DNA of 24,123 nt from a virus: the IMG/VR virus record IMGVR_UViG_3300046509_000016, positions 1 to 24,123 of that record; one strand, written 5' to 3'. The notes under the pieces are model-generated. The model ran no database searches and was not told the origin of the DNA. It worked only from the letters and a program-made list of their open reading frames with translations. Below are positions 1 through 6,140 of this stretch, one piece after another (position 1 is the stretch's first letter; each line of letters starts with the position of its first letter). The translations under genes and the position numbers were made by a program.

Positions 1-1397
1 CGATTACGCTCACGGCGGCGGCCAGCGCCGTGGACATCCTGTCATTCACGTATGACGGGACGTACTGCTACGCGAGTCTGCAAAAGCAGGCCGAGTACGG
101 CGTGACGGCGGCCTCTACGCTGGGGTCTGGCACGGTGCAGGTGGGGGATGGCGCGCGGGGTGTCGGATCCTCGACGCTCGATGCCGCGGTCGTAAAGAGC
201 GCGAAGGGTGTGCAGAGCGCGGCGGCGGCCTCCGACGTGGCCGGATTATTCAGTGGGGACGGAAACTGGCTAAAGGACGATGGGACTAAAGGCACTCCTG
301 CGAGCGGCGGCTCTCTGGCTGCGCTGACAGATTTTCTGGCGTCCTATACGTCGAGCGTCCTGACCATCGAAGCGGGCAGGGCGAGCTTCGGAAACACACT
401 ATGCGGGGGGTACACAGCGGCCAGCACTTGGACTATCGCCAGCGGATCTGGTGGCCCGGGAGTGGCTGTGCTGTACATGGCCGATTCCTGCACGCTGGTT
501 TTGGAGTACCCGAACACGCTAACGCTGTCGGCCAGCGGATCGGGCATCACCGCGCAAGCTGTGGCGACTCCTTCAATCCCAGCCACAGCCTGGCCAGTTG
601 CGACGGTCACCATCAACGAGGGGGCCATCACCGCTGTTACGGACCTACGGTCTTTCGGCGCGAAGACGGCGCTGATTGCGGGCACGGGGATCAGCATCGA
701 TTGCACCACGGGGCCGTGCCTGGTAGAGATGGATTCGGCCACGGTCGCCGACAAGGGCGGATCGAACGCATGGACCGGGGGAAACGACTTCAGTGCAGCC
801 AGCTCCACGAAGCCGATGAAGAGCGCGACTACGCTACCGTCCACCTGTGGGGTGGGGGAGCAGGTGTTTTTGAGCACTGCTGCGGCGGGCCAGAACCTGT
901 ACGGCTGCACCGCTACTGACACTTGGACGCTGCAGGCGGGGGGCGGATCGGGGGGCGGCGGCAGCACGGGCGTTCCGAACTACTCCCAGAGCTTCAGCTC
1001 GCAGACGAGCGTGGTTCTTGCGCACGGTCTAGGGACGAAGAATGTGCTGGTGGCGTGCTACGACGGGTCCGACAATTCGATTGGTTGGAACACGCTGGCG
1101 ATTGCGGGGACGTCTCCCTTCGCGGTCACCGTGACGTTCTCCAGCGCCCAGACGGGCCGGTGTGTTGTGAACGGGAATAGCGCCGGCAAGTACAGTGCGG
1201 CGTTTACGGGGCAGACGAGCATCACCGTGGCCGGGGCGACTCATGGTCTCGGGACATGCGACGTTCGCGTTTCCGTGTTTGACGGGGCCAGCCCGAGCAA
1301 GACCGTTGAGCCGAACACCGTTACGTGCGATTCGAGCAGCAAGGACATCGCGATCTCGTTTTCGGTCAGTCAGAGCGGGAGGTACACGATCCAATGA
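1..1397 (+). CDS. Tail fibre / receptor-binding protein, 3' part (start lies before the window)
   Basis: The reading frame is open from base 3 with no upstream stop. It reads ITLTAAASAVDILSFTYDG across the GTG at 30, so that GTG is internal and the gene is cut by the window edge. The protein is rich in Ala, Gly, Ser and Thr, as phage fibres are. Counting from the GTG, a Cys-containing module (TCGVGE ... YGCTATDTW) lies near residues 270-300. A Gly/Ser linker follows near 302-312, and then two tandem domains of about 60 residues each carry a QTS...HGLGT...DG pattern (about 315-385 and 386-455). Such tandem C-terminal domains are typical of host-binding fibre tips. The stop overlaps the next start (ATGA), and the last 35 bases belong to a 49-bp direct repeat. 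The fibre role is inferred from composition and domain pattern. Confidence 0.72.
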   Translation, partial: ITLTAAASAVDILSFTYDGTYCYASLQKQAEYGVTAASTLGSGTVQVGDGARGVGSSTLDAAVVKSAKGVQSAAAASDVAGLFSGDGNWLKDDGTKGTPASGGSLAALTDFLASYTSSVLTIEAGRASFGNTLCGGYTAASTWTIASGSGGPGVAVLYMADSCTLVLEYPNTLTLSASGSGITAQAVATPSIPATAWPVATVTINEGAITAVTDLRSFGAKTALIAGTGISIDCTTGPCLVEMDSATVADKGGSNAWTGGNDFSAASSTKPMKSATTLPSTCGVGEQVFLSTAAAGQNLYGCTATDTWTLQAGGGSGGGGSTGVPNYSQSFSSQTSVVLAHGLGTKNVLVACYDGSDNSIGWNTLAIAGTSPFAVTVTFSSAQTGRCVVNGNSAGKYSAAFTGQTSITVAGATHGLGTCDVRVSVFDGASPSKTVEPNTVTCDSSSKDIAISFSVSQSGRYTIQ

Positions 1398-1411
1398 AAT
1401 TCACGCGCCTC
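1363..1411 (+). repeat. 49-bp perfect direct repeat, copy 1 (pair 1730-1778)
   Basis: It runs from CGGTCAGTCAGAGCGGGAGG to CACGCGCCTC and is identical base for base to 1730-1778. It covers the last residues of the fibre gene (SQSGRYTIQ and stop), a GGGAGG ribosome-binding site and the first codons of the next gene (MKFTRL). The match ends at both sides with a mismatch (T1362 against G1729, T1412 against A1779). Confidence 0.97.
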
Positions 1412-1726
1412 TTATCGGCGCTCTGGATTTGTGGCGCGTTGGTTGCACAAGCCCCGCACAGCGTCACTCTCTCCTGGTCTTATGACGCTGACGCGACGTT
1501 CTCGGTCTACAAGGCGAACGGACCATGCGAGGGACCGCCGACTATGGAGCAAATCGCTACGGGTCTGACGGAGAAAACCTACCAGGACACCGCCGTGTCG
1601 ACAGGCCAGTATTGCTATGCGGCGACTGCGACCGTTGCAGGCGCGGAGAGTGCGTACTCGAATCTTGCGCTCGCGGAAGTCCCGGCAACGGGCCAGACGC
1701 GTGTCACGCGGAGAGTAATCGAATGA
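1394..1726 (+). CDS. Small exported protein with a fibronectin-III-like domain
   Basis: The product has 110 residues. The ATG at 1394 overlaps the fibre stop (ATGA) and has GGGAGG about ten bases upstream, which favours it over an in-frame upstream ATG at 1325. An N-terminal signal peptide (MKFTRLLSALWICGALVAQA, about 20 residues) is followed by one beta-rich domain. The pattern VTLSWSYDAD..FSVYKA....Y.D..V..G..YCYAATA....ESAYSN is typical of fibronectin type III folds, which phages often carry as accessory surface or adhesion domains. It ends TRVTRRVIE, resembling the end of the gene at 2470. The whole gene lies between the two 49-bp repeats and could be lost or exchanged by recombination. 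Its function is not known. Confidence 0.72.
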   Translation: MKFTRLLSALWICGALVAQAPHSVTLSWSYDADATFSVYKANGPCEGPPTMEQIATGLTEKTYQDTAVSTGQYCYAATATVAGAESAYSNLALAEVPATGQTRVTRRVIE

Positions 1727-1729
1727 TAG

Positions 1730-1778
1730 CGGTCAGTCAGAGCGGGAGGTACACGATCCAATGAAATTCACGCGCCTC
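1730..1778 (+). repeat. 49-bp perfect direct repeat, copy 2 (pair 1363-1411)
   Basis: It is identical to 1363-1411. Upstream of the next gene it leaves a vestigial fibre C-terminus (SQSGRYTIQ and stop), then the same GGGAGG site and the same MKFTRL start. It therefore provides the start region of the gene at 1761. Confidence 0.97.
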
Positions 1779-2468
1779 ACTTTAGCGGTTCTACTGCTGG
1801 CGGTGGCTGGCCACGCACAGACTGTGATCAACGGCGGTCGGACGATCCTCGGGCCGTGGGATGCGAGCGGCGCGACGAGCACGCAGCCGGTCAAGGTCGG
1901 CACTACCGACCCTACCTCGTGTGGGGTGGGGGAGTGGTTCATCAACACGGCCTCCACTATCGCGATCAAGGTGTGTTCGGCGACGGACACCTGGTCGGTG
2001 TTCTTGACGGCACTCTCGCCGGTAGGTTCGTTCCCGATCGCGTCCCGGACTCAGACGAAGTGTGTGGACTTCGGCTCGGACAATGCGGCGTCGGATCTGG
2101 TGGACGCGGATCTGGGGCCACAGGGGCGCATCTGGATGCTGCCCGTGGCGGCCACCGTTATAGAGGCCACCGTGGCCGCAAATGCCGGGACGCCGAAGAT
2201 GCCGATCCTGCAAAAGAACCACGCGGGCACGGCAACGGACTTCACCAGCGCCGCGCTGGCGACGGCTTCGGCCGGCGGGGTGGCTTGTGCGGCAACCGGG
2301 AGCGCGTGCCTGGATGGGACAGCGAAAGACGGCACAGTGACGATTGTGACCGCTGGAAGCGCGAATGTGCTAGCGGCCGGGGACTGGATTCAGACCAAGA
2401 CAGGGTCCGGGTTTGCGTCGAGCGGGGCGAAGAGGGTGTCGGTCTGTGTGACGTACGCCGTGAACTGA
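1761..2468 (+). CDS. Exported fibre-associated protein with a CGVGE module
   Basis: The product has 235 residues. The start lies inside the second 49-bp repeat, with GGGAGG ten bases upstream. A clear signal peptide (MKFTRLTLAVLLLAVAGHAQ) leads into a mature protein that reuses a module of the upstream fibre: TSCGVGEWF ... KVCSATDTW here against TCGVGEQVF ... YGCTATDTW there. A 15-base stretch (TGTGGGGTGGGGGAG) is identical in both genes (846-860 and 1920-1934). The C-terminal half (about 90-235) looks beta-rich and may form a fibre-tip or capping domain. The shared module ties it to host recognition, but an exported phage tip protein would be unusual, so the role remains open. Confidence 0.65.
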   Translation: MKFTRLTLAVLLLAVAGHAQTVINGGRTILGPWDASGATSTQPVKVGTTDPTSCGVGEWFINTASTIAIKVCSATDTWSVFLTALSPVGSFPIASRTQTKCVDFGSDNAASDLVDADLGPQGRIWMLPVAATVIEATVAANAGTPKMPILQKNHAGTATDFTSAALATASAGGVACAATGSACLDGTAKDGTVTIVTAGSANVLAAGDWIQTKTGSGFASSGAKRVSVCVTYAVN

Positions 2469-2469
2469 C

Positions 2470-3093
2470 ATGAGACGACGAGAACTTCTGACACGCTTCG
2501 CCGCGCTCGCCTTTCTTGGAGCGGCATGGCGTCGGATCGCCTCGGCCACAGTGACGTACTTCGGAGTGACCACTGTCGATGCCTCCGTGAACGTAGCCGG
2601 TTCCACCTACTGGAACGATGAAATATCGTGGGTATGCCCAGGAACAGGATCGCAGGACGTAAAAGCTTTGGGCCTGTGGGCCAATGTGTGGAACGCTTCT
2701 TACCCTCAGAACATCAGGCTTGCTCTGTACGATCTAGCCGGCAACCTCATCGCTCAGGGATCGACGGCCATCTCTGTTACTAGTGCGACTCCGAGTTATT
2801 GGGAGCACTCATCGTTCGTGGACGTGGCCGGGAATCCCATTTTTCCTACACTCGTTGGAGGCACAGGATACAAGATTGTCTCCACAGGCAGCGGGACTTA
2901 CGTTGACGACTTGCAGCATGGAATTTTGTACGGTGCGACGGAAAGCATCGCGTATAAACACGTTGACTACACCGCAGGGTTCCCGGCCGCACTGCCAACG
3001 CCAGATGGTTCGGGCACCTTTAGACCAGCGCAAAGTTGCGGGGTCGAACCTACCCCGGCCAATACTCGCGTTGGGCGGAGGGTGATCGGATGA
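2470..3093 (+). CDS. Exported protein of unknown function
   Basis: The product has 207 residues and starts one base after the preceding stop. The N-terminus MRRRELLTRFAALAFLGAAW has twin arginines and a hydrophobic stretch, which suggests a Tat-like or ordinary signal peptide. The mature part is rich in Thr, Ser, Gly and Tyr. Its layout (ALGLWANVW....YPQNIRLALYD..GNLIAQGST, then VGGTGYKIVSTGSGTY) looks like a beta-sandwich of the kind used in carbohydrate-binding or surface-display domains. It ends ANTRVGRRVIG, matching the TRVxRRVI ending of the gene at 1394. GC content looks lower than in the neighbouring head genes, as for imported accessory genes. No family was recognised. Confidence 0.6.
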   Translation: MRRRELLTRFAALAFLGAAWRRIASATVTYFGVTTVDASVNVAGSTYWNDEISWVCPGTGSQDVKALGLWANVWNASYPQNIRLALYDLAGNLIAQGSTAISVTSATPSYWEHSSFVDVAGNPIFPTLVGGTGYKIVSTGSGTYVDDLQHGILYGATESIAYKHVDYTAGFPAALPTPDGSGTFRPAQSCGVEPTPANTRVGRRVIG

Positions 3094-3130
3094 AGCGGGG
3101 ATCGGCGGATCTTTGGGTGAAGGGATAAGC

Positions 3131-3448
3131 ATGGCGGAGTACTCAGTGTGGGGCAGGATCATCGAGAACCTGGGCGCTACGGGGCTGATGGTGCTCGTGT
3201 TGTGGAAGCTGGTGGACAAGTGGGCGGGGCGGTTTTTGGAGGCGCAGATTAAGCAGGCTTCGGCGATGGGCGAGCAAGCGTCGGCGATGTCGGGGTTGTG
3301 CGCCGCGGTGAGAGACGGGCAGGGCGGGCAGCAGGAGCTGCTTTTGGCGGTCCGTGTGATGGCGACGAAGATCGACGAGGTGAAGGTTTCGACGAAAGAG
3401 ATAGCCGCCAATTGCGCGGCCAGGAGGGCCCCATGTCAGCAGGGCTGA
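3131..3448 (+). CDS. Small membrane protein, possible holin or membrane-anchored accessory protein
   Basis: The product has 105 residues. The ATG at 3131 has GAAGGGA upstream and is preferred over a GTG at 3113. One hydrophobic segment (GATGLMVLVLWKLVDKW, about 15-31) is followed by an amphipathic helical region with Ala/Gln/Glu repeats (QASAMGEQASAMSG) and a Cys near the end. One membrane segment plus a coiled-coil-like tail is seen in some phage holins and hemolysin-XhlA-like proteins. It overlaps the next gene by 16 bases and lies just ahead of the packaging genes, and a lysis enzyme (5820) is nearby, so a holin role is plausible but unproven. Confidence 0.55.
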   Translation: MAEYSVWGRIIENLGATGLMVLVLWKLVDKWAGRFLEAQIKQASAMGEQASAMSGLCAAVRDGQGGQQELLLAVRVMATKIDEVKVSTKEIAANCAARRAPCQQG

Positions 3449-3795
3449 ACGCCTCCGATATGGAACATATCCGGCACAGGCGCGAGCGGGGCGACATTCT
3501 CCGCACGCTGAAAGAGGACTATCACCAGGACATGACCAGCCTCCGCAGTCTGGCGGGAGCGCTCGACTTGCAGGGGATTCCGTTGTCTCAGGACGGTCTG
3601 GAATTCCATCTGCGCTACCTGGAGGATCAGGGCTACGTGAAGATTTGGCGATACAGAGACTTGCCGAATTTTCGCCGAGACCGGCAGCTTCCGCGCTGGA
3701 CCAAAGCGGACACGCTGATTTTCGCGCGGCTGCTTCCGAAGGGGTTGCACCTGATCGATGCACTGAGTGCGGAAGATCCGATGGTGACGTTTTAG
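3433..3795 (+). CDS. Winged-helix protein of the Mu-like packaging cluster
   Basis: The product has 120 residues. The start at 3433 (GGAGGGCCCC then ATG) lies inside the end of the previous gene. The segment RGDILRTLKEDYHQDMTSLRSLAGALDLQGIPLSQDGLEFHLRYLEDQGYVKIWR has the helix-turn-helix-wing layout of small winged-helix proteins: a helical start, a recognition helix within SQDGLEFHLRYLEDQG, and a VKIWR strand. I associate proteins of this type with the position just upstream of the gp27-like small terminase in Mu-like prophages. It could assist terminase DNA recognition or regulate late transcription. Confidence 0.62.
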   Translation: MSAGLNASDMEHIRHRRERGDILRTLKEDYHQDMTSLRSLAGALDLQGIPLSQDGLEFHLRYLEDQGYVKIWRYRDLPNFRRDRQLPRWTKADTLIFARLLPKGLHLIDALSAEDPMVTF

Positions 3796-3800
3796 GGGAA

Positions 3801-3831
3801 GAACTCAGAACTTAGAATTCAGAACACAGAA
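3801..3831 (+). repeat. Heptad leader element A1
   Basis: Four heptads (GAACTCA, GAACTTA, GAATTCA, GAACACA) are followed by GAA. The final A of the element is the A of the ATG that starts the small terminase gene. It lies 5 bases after the preceding stop and belongs to the six-member A family. Confidence 0.93.
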
Positions 3832-4394
3832 TGCCGAGGTTGGTACACAAGGCGACGGACGGGCTCAGCGCCGAGGCCCAGCGGGTGCTGGCTGGGGGGT
3901 TCCGTGGGAAGAAGACGTACCGGGCGATCGCGGCCGACCTCTCCGAGATTGGCGAGACGGTACCGGCGCGGACCATCGCCCGGCGGGCGGTCGAGTGGCG
4001 CCGAGACCAGGCGCGCAGAGGGGCCGCTCGGGAGCAGGTGCAGGACCTGGTCGCCGCGATGAAGGCGAACGATCTGAGCGCGGCGGAGATGGTCCAGGCG
4101 CTGGCGATGCAGGCGCTGATGGACGATCCGGAATCCTTTGCTTCGAGCGATCCGCTGAAGGTGCAGTTTCAAGGAGTGATGGCCGAAGAGGTCCGGCTGA
4201 AAAAGCGCAAACAGGAACTGGCCGAACGCAAGCTGACGCTGGACGAGCGGCGGCTGCGGATCATCGAGGAACGCGAAGTGCGCGTGAAGGCGACCCTCGA
4301 AAAGCCGGAAGAGACGATGACGCCAGAGCAACGGCTGCGCGAGATCCAGGCCATCTACGGGATCAAGCAGGAGGCCAATGCTCGCAGCCTCTAA
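3831..4394 (+). CDS. terS: Small terminase subunit, DUF3486 / Mu gp27 type
   Basis: The product has 187 residues, a normal length for this family. The N-terminal part (about 1-60) is a helix-turn-helix region: LSAEAQRVLAGGFRGKKTYRAIAADL...ETVPARTIARRAVEWRRD. A long helical, strongly charged region follows (about 110-175) with KKRKQELAERKLTLDERRLR, the usual oligomerisation and DNA-gripping part. It would recognise phage DNA and hand it to the large subunit. It sits directly before the large subunit and overlaps it by 17 bases. The start lies in the last unit of element A1 with no strong separate Shine-Dalgarno sequence. Confidence 0.85.
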   Translation: MPRLVHKATDGLSAEAQRVLAGGFRGKKTYRAIAADLSEIGETVPARTIARRAVEWRRDQARRGAAREQVQDLVAAMKANDLSAAEMVQALAMQALMDDPESFASSDPLKVQFQGVMAEEVRLKKRKQELAERKLTLDERRLRIIEEREVRVKATLEKPEETMTPEQRLREIQAIYGIKQEANARSL

Positions 4395-5820
4395 TCCCGT
4401 GATCCCGCTACTGGCATGGCAGCAGCAATGGATCGAGGACGATCACCGTTTCAAGCTCGGCGTGGCAGCGGCGCAGGCGTCCGGGAAGTCGTTTGTCACG
4501 TCGCTGGAATCGGCGATGGACCGGATGAAGCCCGGCGCGGCTTCGGCGCAGCTCGGCATTCTCTTGAGCGCCAGCGATCGACAGAGTGTGGAGCTGATGG
4601 AGAAGGTCAAGATGCACACGCGCGCCTGGGGCGTGCGGTTCGAGGACGGCTATTTCGAGCAGACCAGCATTGTTGAACACCGGGCGATCTTTCCAAACGG
4701 GAAGCGGCTGCTGGCGCTGCCGGCGAATCCGGATACGGCGCGCGGATACTCCGGCGATCTGCTACTGGACGAGTTCGCGCTGCACCGCGATTCAAAGGCC
4801 ATTTGGGCGGCCGGCATGACGCGCGTGAGCCGGGGCTTCAAGTGCCGCGTGGTGTCCACGGTCAAAGGGTTGAACAATCAGTTCGGCGAGCTGCTGAAAA
4901 TGCTGGGCCTGGCGGACGGCATTCCTCCGGCCAAGCAGCCGGTGGAGCGGCAAGGCTGGCACGGCTACTGGGTGAACGCGGAGATGGCCGTTGCACAGGG
5001 GTCTCCGGTGGACCTGGTGGCGATGCGGGACGCGATCGGCGACGAGGACATCTGGCTGCAGGATTTCTGCAATGTCCCGATGGAAGACGGCAGCCAGTAC
5101 ATTCCGCTCTCGCTGGTGATGGCGTGCGAGTCCAGCGAGGCGACGTTGGATTGGGACGGGATGCTTCGGCCGGGGCTGTGCGCAGGTTACGACGTGGCGC
5201 GGAAGCGGGACGGGTCGGTGGTGATTCTCGGGTACCCAGTGGGGCCGCTGATGGTGATCTGTGGGGTGATTGTGCTCTCGCAGATGAGGTTCGAGCAGCA
5301 GCGCGAGATTTGCGCCGACGTCGCGGCGGTGGTGGAGGCGAGCGGTGGGCGGTTCGCGATGGACGCAACCGGACTTGGCATGCAGCTTGGTGAAGAGCTG
5401 AGCACCGGATTCACTGACGCGAGCGGACGGCGGCGCCGGTTCGAGTGCGTGGAACCGGTGAACTTCGCGACGGCGGTGGAGTCGGGGCTGAAGGACGAAG
5501 AGGGCAAGGCCGCGAAGGTGATGGTGAAAGAGCGGCTGGCCGGCCTGCTCAAGCGCCGCTGCGAGGATCGCAACATCTGGCTGCCTGAATCGGTGCAGTT
5601 GCGGCGGGAGTTTCAGGCGGTGAAGCGGTACGTCGGGGCGACGGGTGCGGTGCGGCTGGATTCGGAGCGCACGAATAAGGGCGGGCACGCGGATTGGTTT
5701 TGGGCGACGGCCCTACTGTGCGGCGCCATAGAGGGGCCGCGCCGGGAATACATCCCCGCGAGCGAGGGCGGGATGGTTGGGGAGACGGTGATGCGCGGGT
5801 TGATGGAGGCGGCGTTCTGA
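4378..5820 (+). CDS. terL: Large terminase subunit (packaging ATPase/nuclease), Mu gp28 type
   Basis: The product has 480 residues, close to the usual size. The ATG is preceded by AGGAGG and overlaps the small subunit. The ATPase domain has a Walker A motif A-A-Q-A-S-G-K-S near residues 31-38 and a Walker B motif LLLDEF near 128-134. The C-terminal RNase-H-like nuclease domain shows acidic motifs at GYDVARKRDG (about 268), FAMDATGLG (about 326) and HADWFWATALL (about 436). It drives DNA into the prohead through the portal and cuts it. The stop overlaps the start of the peptidase gene (TGATG). Confidence 0.92.
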   Translation: MLAASNPVIPLLAWQQQWIEDDHRFKLGVAAAQASGKSFVTSLESAMDRMKPGAASAQLGILLSASDRQSVELMEKVKMHTRAWGVRFEDGYFEQTSIVEHRAIFPNGKRLLALPANPDTARGYSGDLLLDEFALHRDSKAIWAAGMTRVSRGFKCRVVSTVKGLNNQFGELLKMLGLADGIPPAKQPVERQGWHGYWVNAEMAVAQGSPVDLVAMRDAIGDEDIWLQDFCNVPMEDGSQYIPLSLVMACESSEATLDWDGMLRPGLCAGYDVARKRDGSVVILGYPVGPLMVICGVIVLSQMRFEQQREICADVAAVVEASGGRFAMDATGLGMQLGEELSTGFTDASGRRRRFECVEPVNFATAVESGLKDEEGKAAKVMVKERLAGLLKRRCEDRNIWLPESVQLRREFQAVKRYVGATGAVRLDSERTNKGGHADWFWATALLCGAIEGPRREYIPASEGGMVGETVMRGLMEAAF

Positions 5821-6140
5821 TGATCCGGCTTAAGGCGGGACCGACCGGGGCGCGCATCGCGGGGCTTCAGGTGGAGGCTTTGACCGCAATCGTGATCGCC
5901 GGCAGCGTGTACTCCGCGCATGGACTCGATCTCGTTTGGACTGCGGCGACGGATTCGAAGCACATGCCGGGGTCGCTGCACTATGTCGGCCTGGCGGTGG
6001 ACATCGGGATGCCTGCCACGGCGGCGCGGGCCCAGATCGAGAGCGAGTTGAGAACTGCTTTGGCGGATGACTTTGACCTGGTGGTGGAAGGCGATCACTG
6101 GCACATTGAGTTTCAACCTAAGCGGGGGGTGAATCTGTGA
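5820..6140 (+). CDS. Small M15-type peptidase, probable endolysin or virion peptidoglycan hydrolase
   Basis: The product has 106 residues. The start at 5820 is coupled to the terminase stop (TGATG). The motif SLHYVGLAVD (residues 52-61) and the C-terminal GDHWHIEF (91-98) match the metal centre of M15 peptidases. H54, D61 and H95 are the predicted zinc ligands, and D92 is in the catalytic position, three residues before the last ligand as in T5 L-alanyl-D-glutamate peptidase. It would cut the peptide part of peptidoglycan. There is no signal peptide, so it would need a holin, or act from the virion. The position between terminase and portal is not the usual lysis cassette, although holin candidates exist at 3131, 12574 and 13458. 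Confidence 0.83.
   Translation: MIRLKAGPTGARIAGLQVEALTAIVIAGSVYSAHGLDLVWTAATDSKHMPGSLHYVGLAVDIGMPATAARAQIESELRTALADDFDLVVEGDHWHIEFQPKRGVNL

Noticed and set aside
930-965. G-quadruplex in the Gly/Ser linker of the fibre
   Set aside because: Only two G6 runs and shorter GG pairs are present; the G-rich DNA is explained by Gly codons.
1325-1393. Upstream in-frame start for the gene at 1394
   Set aside because: It would add 23 charged residues ahead of a clear signal peptide and lie inside the fibre gene.
1-3093. Diversity-generating retroelement linked to the fibre genes
   Set aside because: No reverse transcriptase gene and no template/variable repeat pair with A-specific differences was found. 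The 49-bp repeats are identical and cross a gene boundary.
4792-5688. Minus-strand open frame of 298 codons opposite the large terminase
   Set aside because: Arg/His/Leu-rich shadow of a gene with clear Walker and nuclease motifs on the plus strand.
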